Part shown: piece by piece, positions 61,958 through 64,000 of the stretch
How the letters are laid out: each line of letters starts with the position of its first letter
How positions within the stretch are numbered: the first letter of the stretch is position 1
From: Mesobacterium_A hydrothermale
GTDB lineage: Bacteria; Pseudomonadota; Alphaproteobacteria; Rhodobacterales; Rhodobacteraceae
Reading direction: 5' to 3'
NCBI RefSeq assembly: GCF_035818635.1
Contig: NZ_JAYLLH010000020.1
Location: forward strand, 1-64,000
DNA length: 64,000 bases
The notes under the pieces: model-generated
Database searches by the model: none
Told to the model about the DNA's origin: nothing
Seen by the model: the letters and a program-made list of their open reading frames with translations, nothing else
Position numbers and translations under genes: made by a program

Positions 61958-62889
61958 GCGTCCAGCACCTCCTGGCAGCGCACCGCCCAGGCAGCGCGAC
62001 CGCCGCTGATCCCGGCCCGATGGGTTTGCCACGCCATCGCAAGCGCTTGCAACCGGTGCGGATCATCCGCCAGGCCTTCAACCGCGACCCATCTGTTCCA
62101 CGGAACCGCAAGCGACCAGTCCGGCTCTCCGATCCGGCAATCGGGCAAGCGGTAATGCCATGTGGGCCGGGCCGAGATCGAGTCCATCCCCACTTGCGCC
62201 GCCACCCGGTCATGATCGATATGGGCAAACAGGCACATCAGATCCAGCCCATGGTTCCGCGACCGTGTGTATCCCAGGTAAAGGTCGATCAAAGCCGCGA
62301 CATCCCGTGGCGGGTCGCTTACCAGCGCATCGACAAAACCGCGCGGCCACGGATCGACAAAAGGCAACAGGCGGCGCGACAGGTCCAGATCGGCCTGTGC
62401 GCGGATCATGTCTTCGCATAATGCATAGGCGGTGATGACAGGCAGCAAATCGTCCAGCGTCTGGCCCCACACCTCTGGATTGAAGTGTACGCCGAACCCC
62501 AGAAGCCAGCCTTCCTCGGTTCCGCGCGCCCCTGCCGCGGCCAGCGTACCGACAACACGGTCAAGCACCGGCAACTTGTCCTGCGTCAGCGGCTCTGTCA
62601 CGATTTCGACCGGTACCACCAACCGTGCCATATCCATCGCGGCGTCCCCCAGCAGGCGCTGCGCGTTTTCGCGGAACCGTATATCGAGATACACCTGCGT
62701 TTCGCCCAACGCGTCGCAACGGTGCAGGTAATCCGCGTGCGCCACCTTGCTGACTACGCCGCCCAGCGTGTCTTGCAGCACGTCGGCTGCGGCCGCCTCG
62801 GACAGGCCGCTGAACTCGATTTCGACACCGATATGTCGGGGGGTACCGCGCGTTGTCTCCCCACGCGGCAAGGGCTTGAACTTCAGCAT
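61954..62889 (-). CDS. Amidoligase-family (ATP-grasp-related, PF12224-like) protein, 311 aa
   Basis: The opening TPRHIGVEIEFSGLSE is the conserved glutamine synthetase-like start of the amidoligase family, with later blocks GFGVHFNPEVWG and TYRSRNHG-type motifs. Amidoligases join amino acids or amines to peptides or gamma-carboxyls. The paired C26 amidotransferase-like gene downstream suggests a small-molecule or peptidoglycan-related modification. Substrate unknown. Confidence 0.75.
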   Translation of the reverse strand: MLKFKPLPRGETTRGTPRHIGVEIEFSGLSEAAAADVLQDTLGGVVSKVAHADYLHRCDALGETQVYLDIRFRENAQRLLGDAAMDMARLVVPVEIVTEPLTQDKLPVLDRVVGTLAAAGARGTEEGWLLGFGVHFNPEVWGQTLDDLLPVITAYALCEDMIRAQADLDLSRRLLPFVDPWPRGFVDALVSDPPRDVAALIDLYLGYTRSRNHGLDLMCLFAHIDHDRVAAQVGMDSISARPTWHYRLPDCRIGEPDWSLAVPWNRWVAVEGLADDPHRLQALAMAWQTHRAGISGGRAAWAVRCQEVLDA

Positions 62890-62924
62890 GGGGCAAGGGT
62901 AGTTCCCTGCCCCACGCAGTCAAG

Positions 62925-64000
62925 TCAGGCCAGCGATGGCAACCAGATCACGATCGACGGGAACGCCACCAGAAGTGCGATGGTCACAGCATCGGCGATG
63001 AAAAACGGGGTCACGCCACGGAACACATCCTGCACCGAAAGTTCCGGGCGCACGCCGGCAACGACGAAGCAATTCAGGCCGATGGGCGGCGTGATCAGAC
63101 AGAATTCCGCCATCTTGACCACAAGGATCCCGAACCAGACCGCACACATGGTGCCCGACATGCCAAACGCGCTTTCCGCAGCGGTCACGGACTCGCCCCC
63201 GTTCAGGGCCATGACCGCAGGGTAGACCACCGGCAGCGTCAGCAGCAGCATTCCGATGGCGTCCATGAACATGCCCAGTACGGCATAGGCCAGCAGGATG
63301 CAGATCAGGATCGTCATCGGCGAATAGTGCAGGCTGGTCAGCCAGTCCGAGAAGGCCGCCGGCAGGTTGGCAAAGCCAAGGAAGCGCACATAGATCAGCA
63401 CGCCCCAGATGATCGAAAAGATCATTGCCGACAGTTTCGCCGTTTCGATCAGCGCCTCTTTCAGTTCCGCCCACTTGATGCCCCGTATCAGCGCCATCAG
63501 GAAGACGATGAACGCCCCCACCGCACCGCCTTCGGTCGGGGTGCCCCAGGCATCGCCGCCGAACGGGTTGTAGACGAAAAAGATGATGATCACGACCACC
63601 AGAACGATGGGCAGCGCCGGCGGCAAACTGACCAGCCGCTCTTTCCAGGTAAAGCCACGCACCGGCGGGCCAAAGCCCTTGATCGTCAACGCCATGCCGA
63701 TGATCAGCAGCGTATAGATGATCGCCGAGAACATGCCGGGAATGAACCCGGCAAGCAGCAGCTTGCCCACGTCCTGTTCCACGATGATCGCATAGATCAC
63801 CAGGATTGCCGATGGCGGGATCAGGCTTGCCAGCGTCCCTGCGGCCGCCACGACGCCCGCCGCGAACCGCTTGTCATAACCGATCTTGGTCATCTCTGGA
63901 ATGGCGATGCGGGCAAAGACAGCAGCCGTCGCAACCGAAGCCCCCGACACCGCGGCAAAGCCCGCGGTGGCAAAGACCGTCGATACCGCCAACCCGCCCG
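62925..64000 (-). CDS. TRAP transporter large permease (DctM-like), partial at window edge
   Basis: This is the large membrane subunit of a tripartite ATP-independent periplasmic transporter, which uses an ion gradient to import organic acids. It has many membrane spans and family motifs such as GMFMDAIGMLLLTLPVVYP and CLITPPIGLNCFVVAGV. The C-terminus is inside the window; the 5' end lies beyond position 64000, and the ATG at 63992 is internal. The substrate is not evident. Confidence 0.9.
   Translation of the reverse strand, partial: GGLAVSTVFATAGFAAVSGASVATAAVFARIAIPEMTKIGYDKRFAAGVVAAAGTLASLIPPSAILVIYAIIVEQDVGKLLLAGFIPGMFSAIIYTLLIIGMALTIKGFGPPVRGFTWKERLVSLPPALPIVLVVVIIIFFVYNPFGGDAWGTPTEGGAVGAFIVFLMALIRGIKWAELKEALIETAKLSAMIFSIIWGVLIYVRFLGFANLPAAFSDWLTSLHYSPMTILICILLAYAVLGMFMDAIGMLLLTLPVVYPAVMALNGGESVTAAESAFGMSGTMCAVWFGILVVKMAEFCLITPPIGLNCFVVAGVRPELSVQDVFRGVTPFFIADAVTIALLVAFPSIVIWLPSLA

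Overview
The window looks like a high-GC alphaproteobacterial chromosome of the Rhodobacteraceae (Roseobacter group). The main clues are an RcGTA-like tail module (DUF2460, DUF2163, NlpC/P60 and 'megatron' genes in that order), a TRAP transporter, an adenine deaminase, and several small gene families typical of roseobacter prophages. This assignment is inferred from gene content, not from a marker gene.

Layout. 1-1031: left flank with two small unknown genes and a terminator. 1032-59356: a probable 58 kb integrated element bounded by a 16-bp direct repeat; the right copy is the 3' end of an intact tRNA-Ser(GGA). Inside it, from left to right, are: an IS110-family insertion sequence (about 1.1-2.5 kb); a minus-strand peptide-maturation and export operon (2524-11818); a minus-strand prophage (12069 to about 48150) whose late genes read from terminase (34.5 kb) leftward to the tail tip (12 kb) and whose early genes lie at 35-48 kb; an unknown 730-residue gene; a serine-recombinase cassette (50645-52993); and a type III-like restriction-modification pair (53068-59052). 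59435-64000: chromosomal genes for tRNA-Ser, adenine deaminase, a C26 amidotransferase paired with an amidoligase, and a TRAP permease running off the window.

The most unusual part is the 2524-11818 operon. It combines a HlyC-type lysine acyltransferase that keeps both catalytic positions of HlyC, a HEXXH peptidase-like protein fused to a second HlyC-like domain lacking them, a cupin-like (JmjC-type) oxygenase with an SCP2-like N-terminus, a 98-residue Gly-rich two-cysteine peptide with a run of 12 glycines and a double-glycine site, small hydrophobic ORFs, two M16 peptidases (one with an intact zinc site, one without), and an ABC exporter with its HlyD adaptor. I read it as a new type of modified, probably acylated, microcin/bacteriocin-like peptide system. 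This is inference from gene content.

The prophage is a chimera: a lambda-like head (GpA-type terminase, lambda-family portal, ClpP-like maturation protease, gpD and gpE homologues) joined to a GTA-like tail, with the lysis genes placed inside the tail module. The tail chaperone has a textbook A AAA AAC slippery site for a -1 frameshift. The megatron gene is cut by one in-frame TGA at a position that is probably Trp. Two toxin-antitoxin pairs and a DUF1203 gene sit on the opposite strand between late genes. The early region has a RuvC-like nuclease, a primase/helicase-type ATPase, a RecB/Cas4-like nuclease, a DEAD-box helicase, a Sak4-like ATPase, a sigma-like regulator and a Com-like zinc finger, plus a 200-bp cluster of twelve CAGATT hexamers that may be the replication origin. 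No repressor and no tyrosine integrase were recognised.
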